The position numbers were made by a program, and so were the translations under genes. From positions 705,553-769,552 of the forward strand of contig NZ_BAABHD010000084.1 of NCBI RefSeq assembly GCF_039541915.1: DNA of 64,000 bases. The letters run 5' to 3'. The notes under the pieces are model-generated. The model saw only the letters and a list, made by a program, of their open reading frames with translations. It was not told the origin of the DNA and did no database searches. This stretch comes from Nibrella saemangeumensis (GTDB taxonomy: Bacteria > Bacteroidota > Bacteroidia > Cytophagales > Spirosomataceae). Below, in pieces: positions 16,244-24,190 of the stretch. The first letter of the stretch is position 1. Each line of letters starts with the position of its first letter.

Positions 16244-16613
16244 GGGGACGACCGGAATTGACAGCTTGCTGAGGCCGCGTGTAAGCATGCCGGGAGTTGA
16301 TGGTATTTCCTGTATAACAAACCGTCGAACAATAACAGGCGAGTCTAACTACGCCATGGCAGCCTAATCCTGATAGGATAGCATAGCCATTGTCTCCCCG
16401 GCCTACGTGCTGCCGGCCGGATCAGGAGGCACCGAAACGCAGCGCTGGCTTAGCTAATGGTGTTGACGCTAAGCGAGACCCTAACACCTACGGATGAGGC
16501 ATGGTATGACCCACACCTGGCCGATTCCCGACAATCCCAAGCGGGTCTAAGCATGTAGAAAGCACGTCTGTTTCCTTGACTGGACGAGAGTTCGAATCTC
16601 TCCGTCTCCACCA
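16244..16613 (+). ncRNA. ssrA: Transfer-messenger RNA (tmRNA)
   Basis: Rescues stalled ribosomes by trans-translation. The 5' end GGGGACG pairs with CGTCTCC near the 3' end to make the acceptor stem (one G-U pair), followed by A and an encoded CCA. A T-arm with the loop TTCGAATC lies just before the 3' end. The tag ORF (16338-16367) reads GGC GAG TCT AAC TAC GCC ATG GCA GCC TAA, giving the degradation tag GESNYAMAA, close in form to Bacteroidota tags that begin GE and contain NYA. One-piece form, length 370 nt, followed by a terminator. Confidence 0.95.
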
Positions 16614-16615
16614 CT

Positions 16616-16651
16616 AAAAGCCCTGTTAGCTCCCGCTGGCTGGGCTTTTTT
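16616..16651 (+). terminator. ssrA terminator
   Basis: AAAAGCCC (16616-16623) pairs with GGGCTTTT (16642-16649) and the transcript ends in a T-run (16646-16651), just downstream of the tmRNA CCA end. An inner AGC/GCT pairing adds stability. Confidence 0.85.
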
Positions 16652-16828
16652 GTGCCAAAATACATTATTCCTTTATGTTTCCTCTAGAGAGTGTAGCTTT
16701 ACTGGACGCGCCCATCCGGCGCGTTCTGCCGCTGTAGTGGTTCCATAGTATTGTGAAAAGTGTGGTCGAGAAGGGGTATAAACCGCAGGCCGTATAACTG
16801 GTAAGAAAACAGCGCAGCGACTTTCGGC

Positions 16829-18796
16829 TCAATTCGTTTTTGGGTTGGTCACTGGTAAGCTGACGGTAAATTCGGTGTACTGCCCTTCCTGCGTTTCAAC
16901 GCTCAGGTCACCGCCATGCCCTTTGGTCACAATATCATACGTTAGAGACAAGCCGAGCCCGGTACCCTCGCCGGTGGGTTTGGTGGTAAAAAACGGCTGG
17001 TAAATCTTGTTAATAATGTCGGCCGGTATGCCCGTGCCGTTGTCTTTCACCCGAATCTCTATTTTTCCATTCCCCCGGTGGGTAGTCACCTCCAGCCGTG
17101 GCTGGTACTCTCCCGGCCCTCCGCTCCGCGCCCGTGTACGTACCGCATAAAGTGCATTGTTGTACAGGTTGAGCAAAATTCGGCCGATGTCCTGAGGTAC
17201 CAGTTCTACCATGCCTAACTCCGGTTCGAAAGTAGTAATCAGTTTGCAGGTAAAGGTGTCGTCTTTAGCTAGCTGGCCCTGGTAGGCCAGTCGCAGGTAT
17301 TCTTCCGCCAGGGCGTTGAGATTAGTGGGTTGTTTTTCGCCGGTGGAGGTGCGGGAGTGTTCGAGCATACCCTTTACGATGCCGTCAGCACGTTTACCAT
17401 GGTGGTTAATCCTCGCCATATTCAGGCTGAGATCGTCGGCAATGTCCAGCGCATCCTGGGTGTGCCCGGCGCTGACTTCTTCCTTCAACTCCGCCACCAG
17501 CTTTACGGAAAGTTCAGAGAAGTTAGTAACGAAATTCAGGGGATTCTGGATTTCGTGGGCGATACCGGCAGTAAGTTCTCCCAGCGAGGCCATTTTTTCT
17601 TTCTGAATGAGCTGAGCCTGGGTAACCTTCAGTTCCTTGAGGGTCTGTTCCAACTGATTGCGCTGGGTCTCAATTTCTTCTTTTTGCGACCGGATCTGCC
17701 GGGTACGTTCGTCTACCTTCATTTCCAGCGTATCCGCGTAGTGGATGAGCTCATCTTTGAATTGTTTCAACGACGAGGTCATTTTGTTGAAGCTTTGGGC
17801 CAGGATCCCAAACTCATCCAGGAGCCCGACCGGAACCTGAACGGTCAGGTCGCCCTGGTCGGCACGCTCAATCCCGGTCAGGAGTTGCTGCAGGGGGCGT
17901 ACCAGACTCACTTTAAGAATTATAGGGAATACCCATAACAAAAAGACAGCCGACCCGATCATCAGCAGGGCTAATGTACGGAGTGCATCCTGGTGTGCCA
18001 TCCGGTCGGCTACTGTGTGGGTAAACGGCACCAGCAGCAGCGATACATACATCAGGATGGATACCCCGCTGGCGAAGACAAATCCGATCAGCTTATCCTG
18101 AAAACGAATCGGAAACGTGGAGTAAATAATGAAGAGGAAAACAAAAAACTGGAACAGGAGCCAGGTACCGAAAAAGTAGATGGGTAACCCTAACGGATGC
18201 GCCACCCCAGGGTACAACAAGGGGATCACCGACACCACAAAGCCTACATCGGTAAGGGCGAGTTTCAGGCAGGGGTCCACAAGCGATTTGTCCCGGTGGA
18301 GGAAATAATACGCTTTGCGCAGGTAAACGGTCATGCTCCAGAAACTGGGCAGGATGGCAAACAGCGCGATCAACGTATGCGCCCGGTTGAATGGCGACCA
18401 GTTTTGCGGGTGGTCCGAAAGGTTATACCGGGTCTGGATCAGGACAAAAACCAGGCTCATGACCAGCAGAATGCCCAGGACCCACTTGCGTTCCTGCCCG
18501 AATGAAGGAACCGGAAACAGGTAAGGTAACTGCGATTTAGCGATGTGGGCCAGATATAGACCGGCGCAGAAGAGTATGCTCGTTACCCTGACCACCGCAG
18601 CGGCAATGTCAGGCCGTAAGCCGGTATCAATAAAGCCCATGATCTGCCAGAAGACACTGGCCCAGATGCACCGCAGCAACCAGACCTTATAGGGGCTTTG
18701 GCCGGGGTTTCGTGTCAGGCCAATGATCGCCATACCGGCCAATGTTATGTGCAGCAGGGCCATCAAGGCGTAGGAGCTTAGCAAAAACGGGTTCAT
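16829..18796 (-). CDS. 7TM/HAMP sensor histidine kinase
   Basis: A 655-residue integral-membrane kinase. Residues 1-310 hold about seven hydrophobic segments (7TM-type input), followed by a HAMP linker (VRPLQQLLTGIERADQGDLT), a coiled coil (to about 400) and a catalytic core. The H-box GELTAGIAHEIQNPLNF puts the phospho-acceptor at about His414; the N-box LLNLYNNALYAV and G-boxes VKDNGTGIP and GEGTGLGLSLTYDI are intact. The core is close in sequence to the kinase at 7235-9481, including shared INHHG.RAD and EYLRL blocks. No response regulator is adjacent. It is divergent from the first gene of the caspase/CHAT cluster. Confidence 0.93.
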   Translation of the reverse strand: MNPFLLSSYALMALLHITLAGMAIIGLTRNPGQSPYKVWLLRCIWASVFWQIMGFIDTGLRPDIAAAVVRVTSILFCAGLYLAHIAKSQLPYLFPVPSFGQERKWVLGILLVMSLVFVLIQTRYNLSDHPQNWSPFNRAHTLIALFAILPSFWSMTVYLRKAYYFLHRDKSLVDPCLKLALTDVGFVVSVIPLLYPGVAHPLGLPIYFFGTWLLFQFFVFLFIIYSTFPIRFQDKLIGFVFASGVSILMYVSLLLVPFTHTVADRMAHQDALRTLALLMIGSAVFLLWVFPIILKVSLVRPLQQLLTGIERADQGDLTVQVPVGLLDEFGILAQSFNKMTSSLKQFKDELIHYADTLEMKVDERTRQIRSQKEEIETQRNQLEQTLKELKVTQAQLIQKEKMASLGELTAGIAHEIQNPLNFVTNFSELSVKLVAELKEEVSAGHTQDALDIADDLSLNMARINHHGKRADGIVKGMLEHSRTSTGEKQPTNLNALAEEYLRLAYQGQLAKDDTFTCKLITTFEPELGMVELVPQDIGRILLNLYNNALYAVRTRARSGGPGEYQPRLEVTTHRGNGKIEIRVKDNGTGIPADIINKIYQPFFTTKPTGEGTGLGLSLTYDIVTKGHGGDLSVETQEGQYTEFTVSLPVTNPKTN

Positions 18797-19055
18797 TCGG
18801 GGAGACGGGCAGGGTTTACGCTTGGGTTAAGATAGTACTTTTATTCCTTTTTTGCTACATCCGTAACCGCCGTAACCTGAGGGAATTAACCGTTCAGTAG
18901 GTCACAGGCTGGTTCCGCAAAGAAACAGGGGTCCACATTAGGCTTAGCAACCAACTTATTGTAATTTACCCTTGGTAATCAGCAGGGAAGGAGCCCGGTT
19001 GCTCTTTTGGTTGCTAATACCAGTCTGCATTCCTTAATCCTGATTTCCTGCATCA

Positions 19056-22000
19056 ATGCTAAACGCCCATACAGCCGCTGCCGAAGGCGGTGCGACCACG
19101 CAACCCACCCGACTCTTTGCTTTGCTGATCGGTATTTGCCAGTACCAGCGTGTGAGACCGTTGCGTGGCCCCGTAGCCGATACCCTCGCCGTAGCCGATT
19201 ACCTGAAAACCCTGCCGGATTTTGACCCCCGACTCTGTGTGTTGACCGACGAAAAAGCCACCAAAGAAGCCGTGGTGCAGGCGTTCCGGACCTTTCTCTC
19301 CCAGGCCGAAGCGTCGGATACCGTGCTGGTCTATTTTTCCGGCCACGGCGCACAGGAGGAGGCCGACCAGTCCGTCTGGACGACCGAAACGGACGGACAA
19401 CTGGAGTGTCTGGTGTGTTATGATGGGGGTACGGGGCCGGTGTGGGAAAACCTGCTGGCGGATAAGGAGCTTCGGTACCTGCTCAACGGGGTAGCGGCCA
19501 CCGGTGCCCATATCGCAACCATTTTTGACTGCTGCCATTCGGGTGACAACACGCGCAATTATGCCTGGCTGGAGTCGTCATTAGGTGAGCAGGATCTGCG
19601 GGAGCGCCGGCTGGGTGGGTCGGCTCCGCGCCGACCCTGGAACGGGTTTATCTTTCAGGATGCCATCTCCGAGGCTGACCTGCGGACCAAAGGAATCGAA
19701 CAGATGCTGCCGCAAAAGACGCAGATCCAGTTGGCAGCCTGTGAGTCCGATGAGTCGGCCATCGAAATAAATGGCGAAGGGGTGTTTACCAAAAATCTGC
19801 TGCGGGTGCTGCGATCCTCCGGCGGAGCCATCTCGTACCGTACGCTGCATAATCGGGTTCGGCAGTACATGCGGTTCGGGTATGAGCAGCGTCCCCGGAT
19901 TTATGCCGTTGGGGAGTCAGCCGATCAGCATCTCCAGGCCCTGTTTCTCAACCAGAGCGGTAAGGCCGGCAGCCAGACGGTCGAAGTGACCTGCAATCCG
20001 CGCCAGGGCTGGTTGCTCGATGTAGGCGCTATTCACGGGGTAGGCCAGACAACCGGCCTAATCCGTTTACTTGATGCAGATTCCCGGCAGGCTCATGTGG
20101 TACGCGCGGCTGTTATTGGCCCGGACTATACGGTGCTGGACCTGCCGGAAGCTATCCGGCAGACCCTGCACGAAGATCGTATTTATCAGGCGGAGGTCGA
20201 GGGTCTGATGAACCAGCCCATCCGGCTTCATTTCAACAACCAGAACGGTGCTCCGGCCGAGCTAGCCGAACTCCTGGCTACGCTGACCGAGCGGGCGGGG
20301 TCCTGTTTTGTGCCGGAAGAGGAAGAAACCGCTGCTGATTATACCGTGCATGCCAGCCACGGTCTGTATTACCTTACCCGCAGTCAGGACCCTTATCGCC
20401 CGCTGATCCGGCCGGTGCCGGTGGAAAACGGAGCAGCCGACCAGCTTGCCCAGCACGTGCGGCACCTGGCCCGCTGGCATTACCTCCGGGACCTGCGTAA
20501 TGAGGAAGCTTCCGCCGATGTTTCCCGGCTGCAACTGGAGATAGAACCGGTCGGAGGAGCGGTTATTCGGGTAGACGATATGACCGGCCCGGTAACGGTA
20601 CCCCTGGCCGTGACTAACAACCGGTGGAGCGCTACCATGGATATTCGGCTGACGAACACCGCCGACCAGCCGCTGTATTGCACCGCTCTGTATCTGTCCA
20701 GAGACTTTATGTCGTTTACCGGGCTGCTGTCGCCCAACACCCGTATGGAGCCGGGACAAACCATTCATTTGGGCCTGCCCGACCGCAAAAGCCTCTCGGG
20801 GCGGCAAACGACCGTAAAACTGCAACTGGAAGAAGTCGTACGGCAGTACAACTGGCCTGAGGTCACAGAGCATGTTCAGTTTATTCTGACCAAAGACCCG
20901 CTTTCGGAGACTACGCTGACATTTCTCACGCTGGAGTCACTGCCCTCACCCCCTACGGTGGAAGACCGGCAGCAGGAGATGGCTACCCGAGGGGCTATCT
21001 TTCTGGAAGAAGAAGCCGGTGTGCTGCCCGACTGGTGGACACAACGGGTCAGTATCCGAATGCCGAATCCGCTCTATAATACCATCACGGCTGAAGAACT
21101 GAACCAACGGCTGGAACCCTCCGCTGCCGACGGCGCAACCACCCTGGCCGGTGACGTACTGGCCGATTTTACCCTGCAACTTTATTATGGTGTGGTATCG
21201 GGTGAAGGCCTGCAGCCTGAATTAGTGCTGAAGCCGGAAATCCAACTTATTGAAGGTGATCCTGGGCAAAAGGGATTATGGTCGGATGTGAAGCTGGCCA
21301 TTTCGAACGGGATTGCCAACCGCATCCGGCTCCGGCAGTACGAACAGAACCTGATACGGTATCCCGCCCGCCTGCGTATTGTGGCCGAGGGCGACTCGTG
21401 GTTCCAGTACCCGTTTCAGGTGCGCGATGTGGTCGATTATCTGGCGGGTGTGTACAACGTATACAGCGTTGCCGGTTCGGGCGACCGGCTGGTCAATTTC
21501 CTGGCTACCCCAAACCCTAAATTCCTCCAGGTGCTGGCGCAGGTCAGACCGGCTTTCTTTCTGCTGAGCGGGGGAGGCCGGGATCTGTTCGGTGACGCAT
21601 TCCGGAGCTTTCTGCGCCAACAGCCGGATGACGCGCTTCCGTTCCCGCAGTGCTACCTGAACGAAACCTTACCGCCGGTACTGCACAAACTCCAGGAGGA
21701 ACAGCGACGTATTTTTCGGCTGGTGACCATGGGCTACCCGGAGGTGAAAGTGCTGGTGCATGGGTACGACTATGCTATTCCGGTCGATCCGGATGCGTAC
21801 CCGAGAAAAGACAGCTGGCTGGGTAAATGCATGGTCGGCTGTGGTATCCTGAGCCAGGCCGATCGGGAGGCTCTGATTCGATTTATGGTCGACGCGTTTA
21901 ACCAGCGGCTGGAAGCGGTGGCTAATGAGTTTCCGCAGGTATCTTACCTGGATCTGCGCGGGGTAGTACGGCGCACCGACCGACTGGAGGATTACTGGTT

Positions 22001-22121
22001 CGATGAGTTTCACCCGAACGATAAAGGTTTTCTGAGTGTCACCTCCCGCTTTGTCAAGCGAATGAACGATATGCGGAATATCCCCGTCAAAACAGCCGTC
22101 CCGGTTCAAAGTAACTGGTAA
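19056..22121 (+). CDS. Caspase-like protease fused to an SGNH/GDSL-type hydrolase
   Basis: A 1021-residue protein without signal peptide. Residues about 18-300 are a C14 caspase/metacaspase-like domain: LFALLIGICQYQ, then VLVYFSGHGAQ (catalytic His97) and IATIFDCCHSGD (catalytic Cys160). A beta-rich linker of about 450 residues follows. Residues about 770-1005 look like an SGNH hydrolase: block I GDSW (Ser781), a GGGRD segment where block III normally has GxND, and a terminal DEFHPND block V (Asp983, His986). Cytoplasmic location is inferred. It heads a co-directional set with a second oxygenase-like fusion, a cyclase, a CHAT protein, an nSTAND ATPase and another caspase. Caspase and SGNH activities are predicted, not shown. 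Confidence 0.85.
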   Translation: MLNAHTAAAEGGATTQPTRLFALLIGICQYQRVRPLRGPVADTLAVADYLKTLPDFDPRLCVLTDEKATKEAVVQAFRTFLSQAEASDTVLVYFSGHGAQEEADQSVWTTETDGQLECLVCYDGGTGPVWENLLADKELRYLLNGVAATGAHIATIFDCCHSGDNTRNYAWLESSLGEQDLRERRLGGSAPRRPWNGFIFQDAISEADLRTKGIEQMLPQKTQIQLAACESDESAIEINGEGVFTKNLLRVLRSSGGAISYRTLHNRVRQYMRFGYEQRPRIYAVGESADQHLQALFLNQSGKAGSQTVEVTCNPRQGWLLDVGAIHGVGQTTGLIRLLDADSRQAHVVRAAVIGPDYTVLDLPEAIRQTLHEDRIYQAEVEGLMNQPIRLHFNNQNGAPAELAELLATLTERAGSCFVPEEEETAADYTVHASHGLYYLTRSQDPYRPLIRPVPVENGAADQLAQHVRHLARWHYLRDLRNEEASADVSRLQLEIEPVGGAVIRVDDMTGPVTVPLAVTNNRWSATMDIRLTNTADQPLYCTALYLSRDFMSFTGLLSPNTRMEPGQTIHLGLPDRKSLSGRQTTVKLQLEEVVRQYNWPEVTEHVQFILTKDPLSETTLTFLTLESLPSPPTVEDRQQEMATRGAIFLEEEAGVLPDWWTQRVSIRMPNPLYNTITAEELNQRLEPSAADGATTLAGDVLADFTLQLYYGVVSGEGLQPELVLKPEIQLIEGDPGQKGLWSDVKLAISNGIANRIRLRQYEQNLIRYPARLRIVAEGDSWFQYPFQVRDVVDYLAGVYNVYSVAGSGDRLVNFLATPNPKFLQVLAQVRPAFFLLSGGGRDLFGDAFRSFLRQQPDDALPFPQCYLNETLPPVLHKLQEEQRRIFRLVTMGYPEVKVLVHGYDYAIPVDPDAYPRKDSWLGKCMVGCGILSQADREALIRFMVDAFNQRLEAVANEFPQVSYLDLRGVVRRTDRLEDYWFDEFHPNDKGFLSVTSRFVKRMNDMRNIPVKTAVPVQSNW

Positions 22122-22207
22122 CCGACCTTTTCGTATGTACGGTCGTAATACCTGCAGAATTTGCTTTTTGTTGATTTTTAGTAAATTACGTTTATTCTGA
22201 TGCGCTG

Positions 22208-24157
22208 ATGAGCACCTATACCTGGACCGACGAATATCTCTGGAGGCAGCGGCTGGTTGGTGATCCGCCGGCCGATTCCGTCATTGCTACCCTGCTGGCC
22301 CGAAATCAGAAAGGAGAAATTGACCAGATTTTCCAGATGCTGGTCCGTAACCGCGACTTCCCGAATCCTGCCTTCGATGCCTTGCCGGATGACGTGAAGA
22401 ACGTGGTGGAAGACTATTTTCTGGCTACCCGCACCCTGCCCGACTGGGCCGAGCCCTTTAAGCTGATGGTAGCCGCCGACGTATTCAGGCAATACGGTCC
22501 GAAAATCCTGCTGGTGCTGCTCTGCAAGTCGTTGCCGTTATGTTATACAGGCTGGCGCGGGGCCAAAGTACTGTACCAGACCGGCCGCATGCACGTCCAC
22601 GATGGCTCACCCAACTCCTTTACGCGCCGGGTGATGGAAACCGCTCAGTTTGTGGTCAACATCATGCAACACAACAGCTTCGAACATGATGGCAAGGCGG
22701 TGCTGACCATTCAGAAGGTTCGCCTGATGCACGCAGCCATCCGCTATTTTGCCCAGGAGCGGGGGTGGGATACGCAGACGTACGGTGTGCCCATTAACCA
22801 GGAGGATCTGACCGGAACCCTGCTGTCGTTTACCGTCGTCATTGTCGATGGACTGAAACAGCTTGGCATTAACCTGACGCCGGAGGAAAGCGAAGCCTAT
22901 TTCCACCTGTGGCGGGTAGTTGGTTACCTGATGGGGGTCGACGATGAGCTGAACTCCGAGGACGAAGCAGCGTGCCGGTTTCTGATGAATGCCATTATCG
23001 AGCAGCAGGCCGGCCCCTCAAAGGAAGGTACCGAACTGACCGCAGCCTGTATCGATATGATGGACAGCCGCCTGTCATTTGGCCGCCGTCGGAATATTTC
23101 GCACGTATTCGTCCGTTTTTTTATCGGCGACCATTTTGCCGATATGCTCGAGGTACCCCCCTACGAAGAAGAGTCGATTAATCTGGAAGCCGTTCAGTGG
23201 CTCGACAGGCAGATGCAGGGCATGACCGGACGCAACGGGCTGATAGCTGCCATGGGCCGGTCTTTCAGCAGCGGGATCATTAACATGGTGCTGAACTTCC
23301 ATAATGCCAGCAAAAACGAACTGTTTCGCCTGCCCTCGGCTCTGGCCGACTCATGGCAGAACATTGAGCCCGACTTTCGGATACCGCCTGTGCTGGACAT
23401 CAACGAAGCCCTGTTTTACTTCGATAAACTGACCCGGCATTTTAAGGCGCAGAACAACCCGATGGGCTTATTTACGGCGGTCTATCAGTTAGTGACCGAG
23501 CGCGTGGCGGAGGGTATCCGGCTGGGGCTGTTCGAACATTCAGACATGATGGAGGAGGTAGACGTCAGGTTCTGTAGCCTCTACTTCAACGCGGTAAATC
23601 ACTATTTTGACGGAACGCCCGCGAAGGCTCCCTGGCAGGTATCATTTGATGCGGCCCGGCGGCCGCTCGTGGCAAATCAGCATATCTTTTCGGCCTGCAA
23701 CGCGCATATCAGTTTCGACCTGCCGCAGGTTGTATCGGAATTGTTTCCCGGCGAAAAGGTCCACCTATTTTATAATGACTTCCTGAAAATGAACGAGTTG
23801 TTCGGCGATATGTACAACCAGATGAACGACAGCATGGCCAGGGTATTCCGGCCGTTCGGGACGGTACTGAAATACCTGGATGAGCAGGTCATTGCCACCG
23901 AGCACGCGCTTATGCGTCAGGGCCGGGACAATGCCTGGAAGGCCAGCGTACGACTGGCCGGCGCCGTCTCCGACGAGGAGCGCCGGCGGCTGATCGCCGA
24001 ACTGGAACAGGAGTCGGCCGCCTTGGGGCGGAAACTGGTTAATCCCCCCTGGCCGTTGAACTGGACGCTCCAGCTCATTGCCCGGAACGAAGCAGGGACG
24101 GTGGCCCAGAAAATTGATGTCATGCTACGATCGGCGCTGTTGCCGGCGGTATCCTGA
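22208..24157 (+). CDS. DUF2236 (MpaB/Lcp-type oxygenase) - DUF5995 fusion
   Basis: A 649-residue soluble protein. The N-terminal 350 residues resemble the DUF2236 heme-oxygenase superfamily (fungal MpaB, latex-clearing protein Lcp): note RRVMETAQFVVNIMQHN and KVRLMHAAIRYFAQERG, where His175 is in the position of the conserved histidine, and the later DLTGTLLSFTVVIVDGL and WRVVGYLMGV segments. The C-terminal part (about 410-600) matches DUF5995 by its FSACNAHISFDLPQVVSEL core. DUF5995 has no established function. The gene follows the caspase-SGNH gene by 86 bases and precedes the cyclase gene by 33. What substrate an oxygenase would have here is unknown. Confidence 0.72.
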   Translation: MSTYTWTDEYLWRQRLVGDPPADSVIATLLARNQKGEIDQIFQMLVRNRDFPNPAFDALPDDVKNVVEDYFLATRTLPDWAEPFKLMVAADVFRQYGPKILLVLLCKSLPLCYTGWRGAKVLYQTGRMHVHDGSPNSFTRRVMETAQFVVNIMQHNSFEHDGKAVLTIQKVRLMHAAIRYFAQERGWDTQTYGVPINQEDLTGTLLSFTVVIVDGLKQLGINLTPEESEAYFHLWRVVGYLMGVDDELNSEDEAACRFLMNAIIEQQAGPSKEGTELTAACIDMMDSRLSFGRRRNISHVFVRFFIGDHFADMLEVPPYEEESINLEAVQWLDRQMQGMTGRNGLIAAMGRSFSSGIINMVLNFHNASKNELFRLPSALADSWQNIEPDFRIPPVLDINEALFYFDKLTRHFKAQNNPMGLFTAVYQLVTERVAEGIRLGLFEHSDMMEEVDVRFCSLYFNAVNHYFDGTPAKAPWQVSFDAARRPLVANQHIFSACNAHISFDLPQVVSELFPGEKVHLFYNDFLKMNELFGDMYNQMNDSMARVFRPFGTVLKYLDEQVIATEHALMRQGRDNAWKASVRLAGAVSDEERRRLIAELEQESAALGRKLVNPPWPLNWTLQLIARNEAGTVAQKIDVMLRSALLPAVS

Positions 24158-24190
24158 TCCGACGAATCAGCTAATTATTATAAATAGCCT

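Noticed and set aside
16450..16665. Reverse-strand open frame overlapping ssrA
   Set aside because: It runs antisense through the tmRNA and contains no family motif; the RNA gene explains the sequence.
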